Source of the DNA: Amphiura filiformis
Lineage: Eukaryota; Echinodermata; Ophiuroidea; Amphilepidida; Amphiuridae
Direction: 5' to 3'
Assembly (NCBI RefSeq): GCF_039555335.1
Contig: NC_092629.1
Coordinates: 30,377,382 to 30,441,381 of the forward strand
Length of the DNA stretch: 64,000 nucleotides
Every line of letters begins with the position of its first letter. Position 1 is the first letter of the stretch. A program made the translations under genes and the position numbers. Under the pieces are notes generated by a model, which was not told the origin of the DNA, ran no database searches, and saw only the letters and a program-made list of their open reading frames with translations. This document shows, piece after piece, positions 9,810-20,405 of this stretch.

Positions 9810-10568
9810 ATCTTGCGCTCCGGGCTTAGGTAGGTTACCCAAAATCTTAATGCAAACATTTGGAGCAACATTTTTAAAATCCCTATTGGACACAAATATA
9901 GGTTTAAGAATATACAGTTTAAATTTGATTAGGCACTGAGATGCCTTATCATGCCAATTTGATTTGAATCTTGTTGCTGTTCATCTTTAATCACCATGAG
10001 ATATAAACTATTCCAGCCCTGTAAATCACATTTACACTTTCTCATCATTCATTCTTGACCACAAAACTAAATGCATTAAAATTGATGAATTTGAAGAAAA
10101 GAAATTAAACTTATGTCAATAAATATATCTTAACAAACTATAGCCCCTATCAGTGTCAGTAATGCCCTTTAGACATGTGTGTCCTGATGCAGTGCCAGTG
10201 ACTCATCCGTTGTCATTGGGTATTTGATTGCGTTACAAATTTGGTTTACTATGAGCAAATAATCCAATAACTTTAACCAAATAGTTTGTCAAGTATAACA
10301 ATAGGATTGAAAAAGATTAAAATGGGTGATTTCTACCTACCACTGAGAATTTGCCCAAGCATTGATTCTAGCATTACTGTATGGACACTGGTCATGCTGG
10401 TCTTATTACAATGATGTCATCACCTGATCACTAGGGCCATATGCTGGTGGTACACATATCACGTGAGCAACTCTAGGTCAAAGGAAAAAAAAAGGTCAAC
10501 ATCACTGGCTAAGGGCCGTGCTATGTGAGCACAATGTCTAGTTTTGTGTAGTTTTTAAGACTGTATTT
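9810..10568. other. No gene seen
   Basis: I recognise no coding frame, repeat or RNA in this AT-rich stretch. Confidence 0.3.
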
Positions 10569-10914
10569 TTAAAAGGGCATTTCGTGATCCACAGCCTCAT
10601 CCCCCCCCCACTTTTCTCAAAAAAAGTTGAAATTTTTATACCACTGGATACCTCTGGCTGCATAATGTTTATGTACCAAATATTTCTTGCAGATTAATTC
10701 GTTTAGCAAAAATATCGCCAAATTCGAATTTCGTTCTGGTATACCAGAACGTAATTACAACAGTGGCCTATGGAGCAGTGTAATACACATAATCATGCGT
10801 AACTCGCAAACGCAAAATCGGAATCAACTAAAATTTTTGGAATAAACTTTTTTCGTGGGTATCTACTGAAAATGTCATAAAAATGGATGCTAGGATCACG
10901 AAGTCCTCCTTTAA
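10569..10914 (-). mobile_element. TTAA-flanked MITE, copy A (inverted)
   Basis: TTAA occurs at both ends (10569-10572, 10911-10914). The termini read AAGGGCATTTCGTGATCC and, complementary, GGATCACGAAGTCCTCCTT. The central palindrome AATTTCGTTCTGGTA plus complement (10727-10756) is shared with copies B and D. TTAA targets are typical of piggyBac-type elements. It is non-coding. Confidence 0.85.
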
Positions 10915-10989
10915 TTAGTATTTTGTAGTTTTAAGAGAGTATTTTTCATGATTTTTAAAGCGCCTTGAGACCCTGTTTGGGTTAAAGGC

Positions 10990-11170
10990 GCTTAATAAGT
11001 GCGGTTTATTATTATTATTAAACACATACATCACAATGCCCAAAAATATAAACGTGAAAAAAAACAAAAAACGACACACAAAAAAATACAAAATTAGGGG
11101 CTAATGTATAACTTTAACTTAATTTGAAAACCACAGCAATGCGACACAGCAAATAAAAATTAATTAATCA

Positions 11171-11234
<64 letters not shown>

Positions 11235-11260
11235 GTAATAATAATAATAATGATATTACA
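10990..11260. repeat. AAT/ATT microsatellites
   Basis: (ATT)n occurs near 11010-11020 and a long (AAT)n at about 11165-11250, with few interruptions. Confidence 0.9.
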
Positions 11261-11284
11261 ACTTTAGAGTTAGGGTTATGGTAT

Positions 11285-11606
11285 TTTTATTATTATTATT
11301 ATTATTTCTAGTCCTATGTAGGACTATAACAGTGATAAGCCTGTCACATGTTATGCGCAGTTGAACTCTTGTTTTGGTCACTACAGAGACAGAGTTGTTG
11401 TTGTTGTTGTTGTTGTTATTATTATTATTACTATTATTATTATCATTAATACACCCCATTCTCTACATACTAAATTTATGTGTATATAACACAAAATGCA
11501 ATCTGGGATATTTTGCGTAATATTTGCATTTTAAAGATCAACTCAGCAGTGACAGAAACAAGAGTTCAACTGCGCATAACATGTGACAGGCTTTTCACAT
11601 TAATTG

Positions 11607-11656
<50 letters not shown>

Positions 11657-11715
11657 GATAATAACACTAATAACACCAATAATAATAATAATAATAATGA
11701 TAATAATAATTAAAA
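11285..11715. repeat. Inverted repeat flanked by ATT and AAT tracts
   Basis: GCCTGTCACATGTTATGCGC (from about 11339) and the rest of a 36-base arm recur as the complement at about 11556-11592. The arms are bordered outside by (ATT)n and (TTG)n on one side and (AAT)n on the other. The poly-Asn frames here are read-outs of the microsatellite. Confidence 0.75.
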
Positions 11716-11949
11716 ACCAACACACACCCCACTAACAAAGAAAGGTACTGATGCAGAAATTGTTTTGTATATACTGTTCATCTAGGGTTCAATAACCATG
11801 GGAACAAAAAATAAATCATATAGGTGTAGAAATATCAAGGTCATGCAATAATCATCACTATCATGATATTGATAAGCGACACTCCCAGGCGATAAAAATG
11901 CAAACCAACCAATAACCAAACACCTTAATATCGATAACCATCATATTGA

Positions 11950-12136
11950 CCAATCAGGGGACAGATGCGTCGTGTCAAAATTCACACTTTCGTCGTGATT
12001 GGTACAGACAGATAAATTGTGAGTTAAGTATTGATTTCGTCTGCCCGTTGATTTGAAGAAAAAAAATTACAAATTAATTTATGAAAATTAATTGTGGTTT
12101 CGTTGGTAATTGCTGTTTAAAAGGAGACAGTCAGAG
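11950..12136 (+). promoter_or_regulatory. DYNLL: Possible promoter and non-coding first exon of the LC8 gene
   Basis: CCAAT at about 11950 and ATTGG at about 11998 precede a stretch ending AGTCAGAG with a GTGAGT donor at 12137. The next good acceptor is at 13511-13512, fifteen bases before the LC8 ATG. Joining them would give a 5'-untranslated exon and an intron of 1.4 kb that holds two repeats. This is inference from splice-site and box sequences only. Confidence 0.35.
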
Positions 12137-12181
12137 GTGAGTTTTAGTGGTAAGTTGTAGTTCAAATGTAAAATGGTTCAG

Positions 12182-12526
12182 TTAAAGGAGTATTTCGTGA
12201 TCCTAGCATCCTCTATTTATGCCATTTTTCATTAGATATCCACGAAAAAACCTATTCCCAAAATTTCAGTTGATTCCGATTTTGCGTTCGCGAGTTATGC
12301 ATGATTATGTGTATTACACTGCTCCATAGACAATGCGTTGTAATTTCGTTCTGGTGCACCAGAACGAAATTCAAATTTCACGATATCTTTGCTAAACGAA
12401 TTAATCTGCAAGAAATATTTTGTACATAAACATTATGCAGCTAGAGGTATCCAGTGGTATAAAAATCTCAACTATTTTTGAGAAAAGTGGGGGGATGAGG
12501 CTGTGGATCACGAAATGCCCCTTTAA
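12182..12526 (+). mobile_element. TTAA-flanked MITE, copy B
   Basis: TTAA at 12182-12185 and 12523-12526. The left end is AAGGAGTATTTCGTGATCC and the right end the complement type. The central perfect 30-bp palindrome is at 12342-12371 (AATTTCGTTCTGGTG followed by its complement). It lies in the putative first intron of the LC8 gene, in opposite orientation to copy A. Confidence 0.9.
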
Positions 12527-12825
12527 CAACTTATTGTTTGAAACAAATCTGATGATATTTAAAGTTGCAACCACTGCAATTTTAGCGGTAAGCGTTAAGC
12601 AGTCTACGTCTAATGAGTTCCTATTATTGCTTGCGTTGTGTAGATATAGGTAGTAAAGTAATCAAATTTTGTGATTTTCTAAAAAATTGCTAATAATTTT
12701 TGCAGGTTATGCTAGTTAGATTTCTTGTGTCATTTATTTTCCGAAAATTATACTTTTATATACTATCATCTTAACGTTTCGAGATATAATAGGCATAATA
12801 AACAATACATGCCTTTAGGACTAGG

Positions 12826-13322
12826 CCGGGGGGGCACTTCAATATGAAATGGAAATAGGTGTAGGGCTGGAACTTTCGAAGTAAGGGGCAATCGTTGAGA
12901 GCAAAATGTAAAAAATATGGGGTCATTGGGTGAGAGCATGATTTTTGGCATTCGGTGAGAGCAAAATGTAAAATATATGGGGTCATTGGGTGAGAACATG
13001 ACCTTTTTTTAAATGGAATATATGGGTGAGAGCCAAAACAGCGCAAAAGAAACCTCGAAAATTGAATTTCTAGTTCTAAATGGCTTCAAATTTCTTTGTT
13101 TTTTCAAAATAAGTAACAAAATCAGTGATAAATAAAAGTTGCTGTTCAACTTGTAAGGGTCTTTTGGTGACAGATCAAATTGAAAAAAGGGGTGTCTTCG
13201 GGTGAGAGAGCACGTGTTCGTAAAAAATATGGTGTCTTTGGGTGACAGCGACGCTGAAAAGGGGGTCTAAACAGCCCTACATACGCGTCACCTCCAAAGT
13301 TGGAGCCCCCCGGGGGACTAGG
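12826..13322. mobile_element. Repeat element with GGGTGAGAGC sub-repeats
   Basis: The ends are weakly inverted (CTAGGCCGGGGGGGC and GCCCCCCGGGGGACTAG). Inside, GGGGTCATTGGGTGAGAGC and variants occur at least five times. There is no reliable open frame. Confidence 0.6.
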
Positions 13323-13526
13323 GGTATATCTTGCTTGATGTGTGGTTAAATGACAATCCGACAATGCCACAAAAATTGCTATGATGTATGCACTAACGCT
13401 GTTCGAACTAACACATGACTAATGTCAACCTTGTTACAAACAGGTTTTTTTAAGTTGAAGGATTTGTATTTTAATAGCTGAATTTGCTAATTATTTTCTT
13501 TGTGTTTGACAGGTATCACAAACAAT

Positions 13527-13799
13527 ATGGCGCGTGAACTTGAAGTCAAAATTAAAAGTGTCGACATGGAGGAGGAAATGCAAGACGCAGTTGTAAAGTG
13601 TGCAAAGGAAGCCATGGATAAATACACTATTGAACGTGAAATTGCCAGCCATATCAAAAAGGCGTTTGACCAAAAAGATGGCCCCACATGGCATTGCATT
13701 GTCGGAAAACATTTTGGCAGTTTCGTTACTCACGATGCAAAACATTTCATATATTTCTATCTTGGACAAACTGCAATTTTAATGTTTAAATCTACATGA
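13527..13799 (+). CDS. DYNLL: Dynein light chain LC8-type (DYNLL)
   Basis: This 90-residue protein matches the LC8 family over its whole length (family length about 89). Residues 14-45 give the two helices (M-E-E-E-M-Q, then [11 protein letters not shown]). Residues 53-60 are P-T-W-H-C-I-V-G, with the dimer-interface His. Residues 64-79 are [16 protein letters not shown], lining the peptide-binding groove, and the end is [10 protein letters not shown]8 is a homodimeric hub that binds short linear motifs in dynein intermediate chain and many other partners in the cytoplasm. I chose the ATG at 13527 because an AG acceptor (13511-13512) lies just upstream and the frame aligns with the family start. 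The coding region has no intron. Phe replaces the usual Tyr of the G-S-Y-V-T-H block. It is a divergent paralogue but looks functional. Confidence 0.9.
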   Translation: MARELEVKIKSVDMEEEMQDAVVKCAKEAMDKYTIEREIASHIKKAFDQKDGPTWHCIVGKHFGSFVTHDAKHFIYFYLGQTAILMFKST

Positions 13800-13860
13800 A
13801 TATGGATTTGCCAAATTGTACATGTCACGCGGCATATGCAGCTAGGCTAATAATGCCCGG

Positions 13861-13920
13861 GGCGAACTGCAATTTTATTACTGTTTAAATTAACATGAGA
13901 TTGGATGTACCAAATCGCAA
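13861..13920 (+). pseudogene. Remnant of the LC8 3' end (1)
   Basis: GAACTGCAATTTTATTACTG and the following TGTACCAAATCG match the last codons and 3' flank of the LC8 gene just upstream (AACTGCAATTTTAATG and TTGCCAAATTG). Confidence 0.6.
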
Positions 13921-13949
13921 GTGATACCATGCAAGGAGTTCAACCAGCA

Positions 13950-14090
13950 ATGACCAGAAAGCCTGACACAAGAGGCATTACATTACAGGAAAACACTTTG
14001 GAATTATGTCACAAGATGCAAACAGAATTATGTTCTATCTTCGACAAACCGCAATTTTGCTCTTTAAATCTACATGGATTTACCAAATCA
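13950..14090 (+). pseudogene. Decayed partial LC8 copy (2)
   Basis: Base by base this follows the LC8 gene from the P-T-W-H-C region to past the stop. Shared blocks include GGAAAACA, GATGCAAA, CGACAAACCGCAATTTT and TTTAAATCTACATG. Indels shift the frame and remove most family residues. It includes 3'-flanking sequence (GGATTTACCAAATC), so it arose by local DNA duplication and not from an mRNA. Confidence 0.75.
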
Positions 14091-14610
14091 CTATCATGCA
14101 ATATCAAAAAGTATACCCATGCAGCAAACACAAAAATGTTTTTAAAACGTTTACATGGTTTAGAAAATGTTATATTTTGGGGTTTTGGTTTAGATAAAGA
14201 TAAAAACGTTTGAATAACATTTAATGTCGGGTTATTATAAAGGTCATAACGTTTTGTATGAAAACACACTGCAACTATCATATTCTTAAAATATTTTCAA
14301 AATGTAGGCCTACTTATTGCAAAATATATTTTGCAAACATTTTTCGCCAAATGTTTTGTCAACACTAAAAATCACATGTTAGAATATTTGCAGTAGGTTA
14401 TCAACAAATATTTGTGAATGTTATGAATACGTTTTATACCCTTTTATATGTCCTTTTAATAACTCGACAATTAAACGTTTTATATCAACCTTTTCTAACC
14501 TTTTGTGAATGAAGTCGAAAACGTTTTGTGTTTGCGGGTAGGCCTATACCCACGTGACATTGCATAGTGAAAAGTTAGTTTGAAAGTTGGGCCAATCATC
14601 ACGCAAACCA
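14091..14610. other. Spacer between LC8 remnants
   Basis: This is AT-rich with repeated AAACGTTT-like segments (AACGTTT, ACGTTTTG) between 14140 and 14530. I see no gene. Confidence 0.35.
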
Positions 14611-14675
14611 TTTTATATTATTTTTTATCTTGGCCAAACTGCAATTTTACTGATATACATATGGATTTTCCTAGT
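14611..14675 (+). pseudogene. Remnant of the LC8 3' end (3)
   Basis: TATCTTGGCCAAACTGCAAT followed by TACATATGGATTTTCC repeats the LC8 end (ATCTTGGACAAACTGCAAT, TACATGAATATGGATTTGCC). Confidence 0.6.
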
Positions 14676-15518
14676 AGCGTATAGCATCAGTGGGGTAAAT
14701 AACAGAACAGTGGCCATAGTAGTAGTAATTAGAAACGACCAATCTTTAGTATAATTGTAAATGGCACATCGTTGATTAACAAGGAATTATCAGAAGTAAG
14801 CAACTGGTTTAAGGTTACACGAAGAAACGTATAAAAAACGTATAAAAGACGTATAAAGTTGTTCTCTAAAACCGCGTTTTCTCAGCAATCAAATATCGCA
14901 GTGAGTCAAATGTTGGTGCATGGATGTATCTTTACATTATTTTTTTGTGTGTTTATAAAAAATTTTAGAATCCGTTTGAAAATCCTTCGTTTAAATCATT
15001 TTTACGCACCATGTTCACAAGATCAAAAACACGTTCCATGCAGTTTTTTTCAAATGTTCGCTCCGTATAAAACCACGCCGAGTGATTGTTTTCTCCTTTT
15101 TTGTATTGTACTACAAATCGATTAAAGAAATAATGTTGCCATGGGGAAGAACCAAATACAGTACCGATCAAATTTAAAAAGCCCGATTTTGGGGAACATT
15201 TTCGAGAATCTTGTCTGAGAAAAAACTGTTTTGTTGAATTATCGATATCTTGATAACGGGGCGGTAATTTAGACATCTGAATACCTACATTATTTCTCAA
15301 CATTCTGCCAATTGCTATCCCATTTGATTTTCACTCCAAATTGAAGCTAGTATTGCAAAAAACGAGGTTTTTCCTCCATCAGTTCGTTCAAAATTTCAGC
15401 GCCGACATGCGTGTTTATTCTAAGAGCCATTGTGCGGACGCGATTGTAATCAACTAATTACATCAAATTATAGTTACATATCCGCTTCGAGAATAAGAAA
15501 TTGCGTAAGCTGATGTAT

Positions 15519-15600
15519 GGTCCTTTTGGTCCAGTGGATAGAGCGTTGGACTGGTAATCTGTTATGAACAATTTTTGTGGGTTCGAGTCCCCATGTGGCT
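15519..15600 (+). tRNA. tRNA-like sequence (Thr-like loop), probably not functional
   Basis: A box TGGTCCAGTGG and B box GGGTTCGAGTCCC are excellent Pol III elements, and the loop CTGGTAA would present anticodon GGT. The anticodon and T stems pair poorly, and extra bases lie between the loop and the T arm. This points to a tRNA-derived repeat or a pseudogene with intron-like insertion. Confidence 0.45.
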
Positions 15601-15792
15601 GAATTTTCTTTCCTTTTTTCTCTTTTTTCTCATTTTTACTTCCTCTCTTTTTCCATTTTTTTTTTCATTTCTTTCTTTCTTTCTTTTCTTTCTTACTTTC
15701 TTTTCGTTCTTTTCTTTCTCTCTCTCTCTCTTTCTTTCTCTTTTTCACTATTTCTATATTCTTTCTTGCTCCTTTCTTTTTAGTTTTATTTG
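15601..15792. repeat. Pyrimidine-rich low-complexity tract
   Basis: About 190 bases are nearly all C and T on the plus strand. The Phe/Ser/Leu-rich frames here are compositional artefacts. Confidence 0.9.
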
Positions 15793-15836
15793 ATTGATTC
15801 GCTGACTGCAGTGAATCGTGGTTGATTGTTTTTCAC

Positions 15837-16319
15837 TTTATATAATTCAGAAATTTGTAGGCCTGCTAAGTCTGTCTTTTTGAATATTCTTCCCAAATTC
15901 GATTTGCAAATAATTGCTTTTTGATATTGTTGTTGATGTTATTGTTGTACCCTATTACATTGTAATCAGGGGAATAGCAGCATTGATTTATTTCATTAAA
16001 GATATCAAGGCTATAAATTCAAAATCAACACATCATTTTTCCAGGGCGTAGCTTGACGAAGTGCCCCAATCAATTTTAAAATTTATAAAATCCTTATAAT
16101 GGCTTGTACCCCTCCCCCGGCATCCGACCCGGCATGTCGCCCCTCATGTAACCCCCCGCCCGCCCCCGACTCACGAGCTCCGGGCACGAGGTAAGCCAAG
16201 TTTCATGTCTTGACCGTGGATCAATATTCTATCGTAAGTAGGCCTACGTCCCAGTACGCTTGTTCATTTTCTGCATGGCTGTTTCTGTTATGAACTTACG
16301 CCCCTCTGAAATCAAGCGC
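15837..16319. other. No gene seen; short GC-rich patch
   Basis: Mostly AT-rich, with a C-rich patch at 16100-16170. I recognise nothing. Confidence 0.3.
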
Positions 16320-16900
16320 ATGAAAAACTCTCGGCTAACCTTAAGTCAAACAAACTCTCTGTTAATGCTAGTAAGACCGAATAATGATTATGGGTACCCA
16401 AACTGAATTCGATGGAAAACTGTGATGATGGCACGTCTCACAATAATATTGATATTATATTAGACAATGTTAAATTACAAAGAGTAATGTAAATTGTTAG
16501 GAATTATAATGGATGAAAATCTGACATTATATATCATACTGATGGAATATCAAAAGCAATTTCGAGGGATATTGGCATAATTTACAACTTAAATTTTACA
16601 TGTCACGGGTTTTACATACGCTATACAGCCTGTCTAAAAATGTGAAATGGAAAGCGCCATCATTGACAATTAGAAAATACTGTTGTGACATGATACTTAC
16701 ATCAACGTAAAGGAAGCAGTCCTAGCTTTCAAATACCGTTTGTTTCATCCACTTTGGTTTCTGTAATCCAGAGATCTGCCTCACTAAACACAGATGTATG
16801 AAAACCGTTTTGTGCTTGTCCACTTTTTAGAAAATTTAATAAAGAACGTTTATTTTGTAGGATTAGAAATGATGTAACAATTGCTCAGTAAAATTTCAAA
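16320..16900 (+). pseudogene. Degraded LINE reverse transcriptase remnant
   Basis: Across frames one can read N-K-L-S-V-N-A-S-K-T-E, M-I-M-G-T-Q, then L-D-N-V-K-L-Q-R-V and L-G-I-I-M-D-E-N-L-T-L. These match the thumb-side order of LINE polymerases (N-K-L-x-L-N-x-x-K-T, F-G, then L-G-V-x-x-D-x-x-L-x-W). Stops and shifts are frequent. It is similar in part to the open copy at 31.3-32.1 kb. Confidence 0.6.
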
Positions 16901-17221
16901 TGTATATATTAATGTATTCATTGACATGTACATGTATTTAATTTTACAGCAGAATGGGAAATATTTATCCATCTTTTAATCTTTTAAGTGGAAAAAGAGA
17001 ATCATTATACCTGTATCATTGTACCTGTATCATGATAAAATAGTAAACAATAGTAAAAGCAATTTTGTATTGTTGTGTAATCGATAGGCCTACATTCTTT
17101 TTGATTTCTCAAAGGAAGTCTTGATAAACTTGATGCTATCATTGATTTACATGTACAACCCTCTTTTCTAGTAACGTGGCAGAATTGTGATTTTACCCTT
17201 CGTTGATAACTAAACATATCT

Positions 17222-17388
17222 CGAGATGTGATCCTGGCATCCTCTTTTTATGATATTTTCCATTAGATATCCACGAAAAAAGCTTTTTCACACAATTTCA
17301 GTTGATTCTGATTTTGCAAGATATGGTATAATTATGTGTATCACACTGCTCCATAGGTCACTGTTGTAATTTCGTTCAGAACACTTCT
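17222..17388 (+). mobile_element. TTAA-type MITE, truncated copy C
   Basis: GTGATCCTGGCATCCTCTTT, GATATCCACGAAAAAAGC and GCTCCATAGGTCACTG follow copies B and D, but similarity stops within the palindrome (TTTCGTTCAGAAC). The left terminus is also missing. Confidence 0.75.
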
Positions 17389-18194
17389 GACGACTGAGCA
17401 GGGGAGGGGACTGACTTGCCACCCTGCCCCATGCAGTGCCTGTGGTCTTTTGGGGGCCCTTAGCCAGGCCAAAATTTGAAGGGCCCAATCTCACGGAGTC
17501 ACGGTGAGGAAGGCATGTGCACTCAGGTAGCCAAGTTTTGATTTACAAATAGGGGGCATACTATAAGATTGACAGTCACAGTCAGAGGCGAGCATATTTT
17601 GCTCCGATCTTACTACGACATTTGCGCACGAAGCGCGTGAAAAAAATTATATTTAAGACAATAGCCCAAAATGAAGGTGATTTGTGCTATAAAGCCAGTG
17701 CACGCGAAGAGTGCAAAATTGTGCAATTTTACCATATTTTGGGGCCGCAAAAGGAACATGCACATGTGCAATTTTTGGGGCCCCGGGCCCGGGCCTCATC
17801 TGACCCAATGGTAAATCCCGCCCTGGCCACATGGTTAATCTCCATTGGTACTGATGAAGAGTGCGGTGCGGAGGGGTAATGGGATGTGGACATATTTTGT
17901 CGATCTTGCAAAATCATTAGGCCTATTTCATTGGCCACATCACCTCAACGGACCTGGCCAACATAATTGTAGGCCCACAATATACCGGCCCAATAGGGCC
18001 TATATTACGAACTTATTGTACTTTTTACCCCCCTCTCTCATACTCTAACCTCTCTACCACATCTTCCCTCCCCTCTCTCTTCCCTTTTCTCTCTTTTCCT
18101 TTTTAGGGACCGCGGGGGGGGCACCCCAAACCCCAATGGTGACGGCCCTGAGCAAATTTGTGTTTTCTTGGGGGAAAGAGAAAAAAAACCCCCT
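17389..18194. other. Repeat debris, no gene
   Basis: G-rich and C-rich patches (TTTGGGGGCCC, GGGGCCCCGGGCCCGGGCC) are typical of dispersed repeats here. I see no coding signal. Confidence 0.35.
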
Positions 18195-18535
18195 TTTCAT
18201 GTTGACTGTACCCTCCAAGTTTCATGCCCGACAGTTTTCAGTGATTTGACCTCAGATGACCTATGAGCGACCTCGGATGACCCCAAAATGACCATCCAAA
18301 AATTTGACTCCAAATGTTGAATGTACCCACAAAGTTTCGTGCCCATACGACAATTTTAGTAGTTTCACTTCAGATGACCTCTGGGTGACCTCGGATGACG
18401 CCAAAACGACCTTCCAAAAATTTGACTCTAAATGTTGAATGTACCCACCAAGTTTCGTGCCCATACGACAGTTTTTAGTAATTTGACCTCAGATGACCTC
18501 TGGGTGACCTCATATGACTACGAAATGAGCTTTTC
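18195..18535. repeat. Tandem repeat, period about 125
   Basis: About three units contain AAGTTTCGTGCCCATACGAC, TTGACCTCAGATGACC and CTGGGTGACCTC. Confidence 0.85.
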
Positions 18536-18954
18536 TATCATAAATAAAATATTTTCTATCATAAATCGTAAAGGTTAATGAAAGTGTCAACAAGCGACAG
18601 ATATTATAATTTGCTATGGAACTTTGGTCATATTTTAACCGAAATATATAACTAGATGTTAGGGTCTGCATGTATGGTATGCATAGTAGGCCTACATGAT
18701 GATACAGACACCGGGACAGACACTGACCTTTCCGTAAAACTAGTAAGCAAAAACGTGTGTATTACACCAATCATGGGTAATTCGAACCCCTTTGTTACCT
18801 AGCTAAAACCCCCCGAGCTAGGTACTGTTTTGCTATCCGATCTTTCTTTCTTCTTCTTTCTGGCAATAATTTCAAAATGCTTCTACTCCTACATGGTACA
18901 CCCTACAATTACGCAACTTGCACATATGTATTAGTTATATCCAGTGCCCATAGT

Positions 18955-19620
18955 GTCTAAACAGAATTGGGGTCAAAGGTCATTAAGGGGGCATTTCCGG
19001 TATTAAACCAAATATCTTCAAAATGCTTCTTCTGCCACATATTATATAGTACAATGATGTCATTTGCATATATGCATCGGCTATACCACACGCCTATAAC
19101 TTGCATACATAATTGGGGTCAAAGGTCATGAGGGGGTAAAATCTTACAATTGCATTATCTGGACATCTGTAAGGGGTTTGGGGCTCAAACTCGGTAACAA
19201 CAAATCTTATGACCAGGGGAACAATTTGCAGGGGTCAGGTCAAAGGTCATGTAGAGGTCAAATTTTATAAATGCATTTCCTGGACATCTGTAAGGGGTAT
19301 GGGGCTTAATGATCTGGGGAACATTTTGGAACACTTTGTAGGGGTCAGGTCAAAGGTCATGCAGAGGTCAAATCTTAGAAATGTATTTTATGGACATCTG
19401 TATGGTGTACGGGGCTCAAACTCGGTGACAACAAACTTGATCACCAGGGGAACATTTTGCAGGGTTCAGGTCAACGGTTATCTGGGGTCAAATCTTAACA
19501 TTGTATTTTCTGGGCTTCTGTAAGAAGTACGGGGCTCAAACTCGGTGACAACAAACCTCATGACCAGGGGAACATTTTTGGAACATTTTGCTGGAGTCAG
19601 ATACCTCCACAGTACCAACA
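18955..19620. repeat. Tandem repeat, period about 120
   Basis: Units with GGTCAAAGGTCATG, GGACATCTGTAAGGGGT and GGGGCTCAAACTCGGT recur five or six times. Open frames across it reflect the periodicity. Confidence 0.85.
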
Positions 19621-20019
19621 GGCCCCAGCTAGGTTTGTAGTCTATGACCACCATTTGCCACTAGTTGTATTTGTTAAACCTAACACATATTTTGTTTAAG
19701 GATAGCTGGATCAATCTCCTTTCCTTACATCTTCTCTAATTACACATTATAGAGTAAATGTTCACTTGGAGGGGATGTGTTTTTCCATTTTTAAAACAAA
19801 CTTAAGCCATGAATCAACTTTTGTGACTTTTGAATAGGGCAGTTTTTGTTTTTCATTTCTGCCATGATCAAGCCATGGACACCTTTCATTTTCACACAAA
19901 ACTTAGCAAACAGTCATATAATTATTTCCACGTTAGTTTTATTGGTAAAACGTTTTACCTTACAATGTTATGACGAAATGTTGAGAGAGGGACTATTTTT
20001 TGTTATGTGTTTAGTTTTA
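19621..20019. other. No gene seen
   Basis: AT-rich sequence downstream of the first zinc-finger gene. Nothing recognised. Confidence 0.3.
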
Positions 20020-20405
20020 AAATATTTCTGACAGTAACCACACTGCTAGTGTTGTGTGTTTTGATGTTTTGTCTTCTGCAATCACTTCTAGTTCTTTAAA
20101 GTATTTCTTATAGTAATGGCACTGATAGTGATGGCTTCTTTTCTTCAGCATGAGTTCTAGCATGTCTTCTGCAATAACTAGTAGTAGAGTATTTCTGACA
20201 GTAATCACACTTATATTGATGTTTTTTCTTCTTCAGTGCGAGTTCTGACGCGCCTTCTGCAATAACTGCTACTGTAATGCATTTCTGACAAAAACCACAC
20301 TCATAGTGTGTCAGTGTGAGTTTTGGTGTGTGTTCTGCAATACCTACTAGTTGTAAAGCATTTCCCACAGTAATTGCACTGAAAAGGTTTCTCCTTTGAG
20401 TGAGT
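20020..20405 (-). pseudogene. Decayed C2H2 fingers beyond the stop of zinc-finger gene 1
   Basis: Directly past the stop, the same frame continues [17 protein letters not shown]. Further pieces C-G-F-C-Q-K-C, C-D-Y-C-Q-K-Y, C-H-Y-Y-K-K-Y-F and C-G-Y-C-Q-K-Y-F follow at roughly finger spacing. Stops and lost His pairs show that these four or five fingers are no longer translated. Confidence 0.75.

Larger units (their letters stand above)
14811..15836 (+). repeat. 1-kb repeat ending in a tRNA-like sequence, copy 1
   Basis: It begins GGTTACACGAAG and three close copies of ACGTATAAA, then a body of about 650 bases, a tRNA-like sequence (15519-15600), a pyrimidine-rich tract and GATTGATTCGCTGACTGCAG. 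An inverted copy with the same order lies at 27786-28637. Open frames inside differ between the copies, so it is probably non-coding. Confidence 0.8.

Noticed and set aside
11256..11713. Poly-Asn open frames on both strands
   Set aside because: They are translations of AAT/ATT microsatellites.
15575..15793. Two overlapping Phe/Ser/Leu-rich frames
   Set aside because: Product of the pyrimidine-rich tract; no conserved feature.
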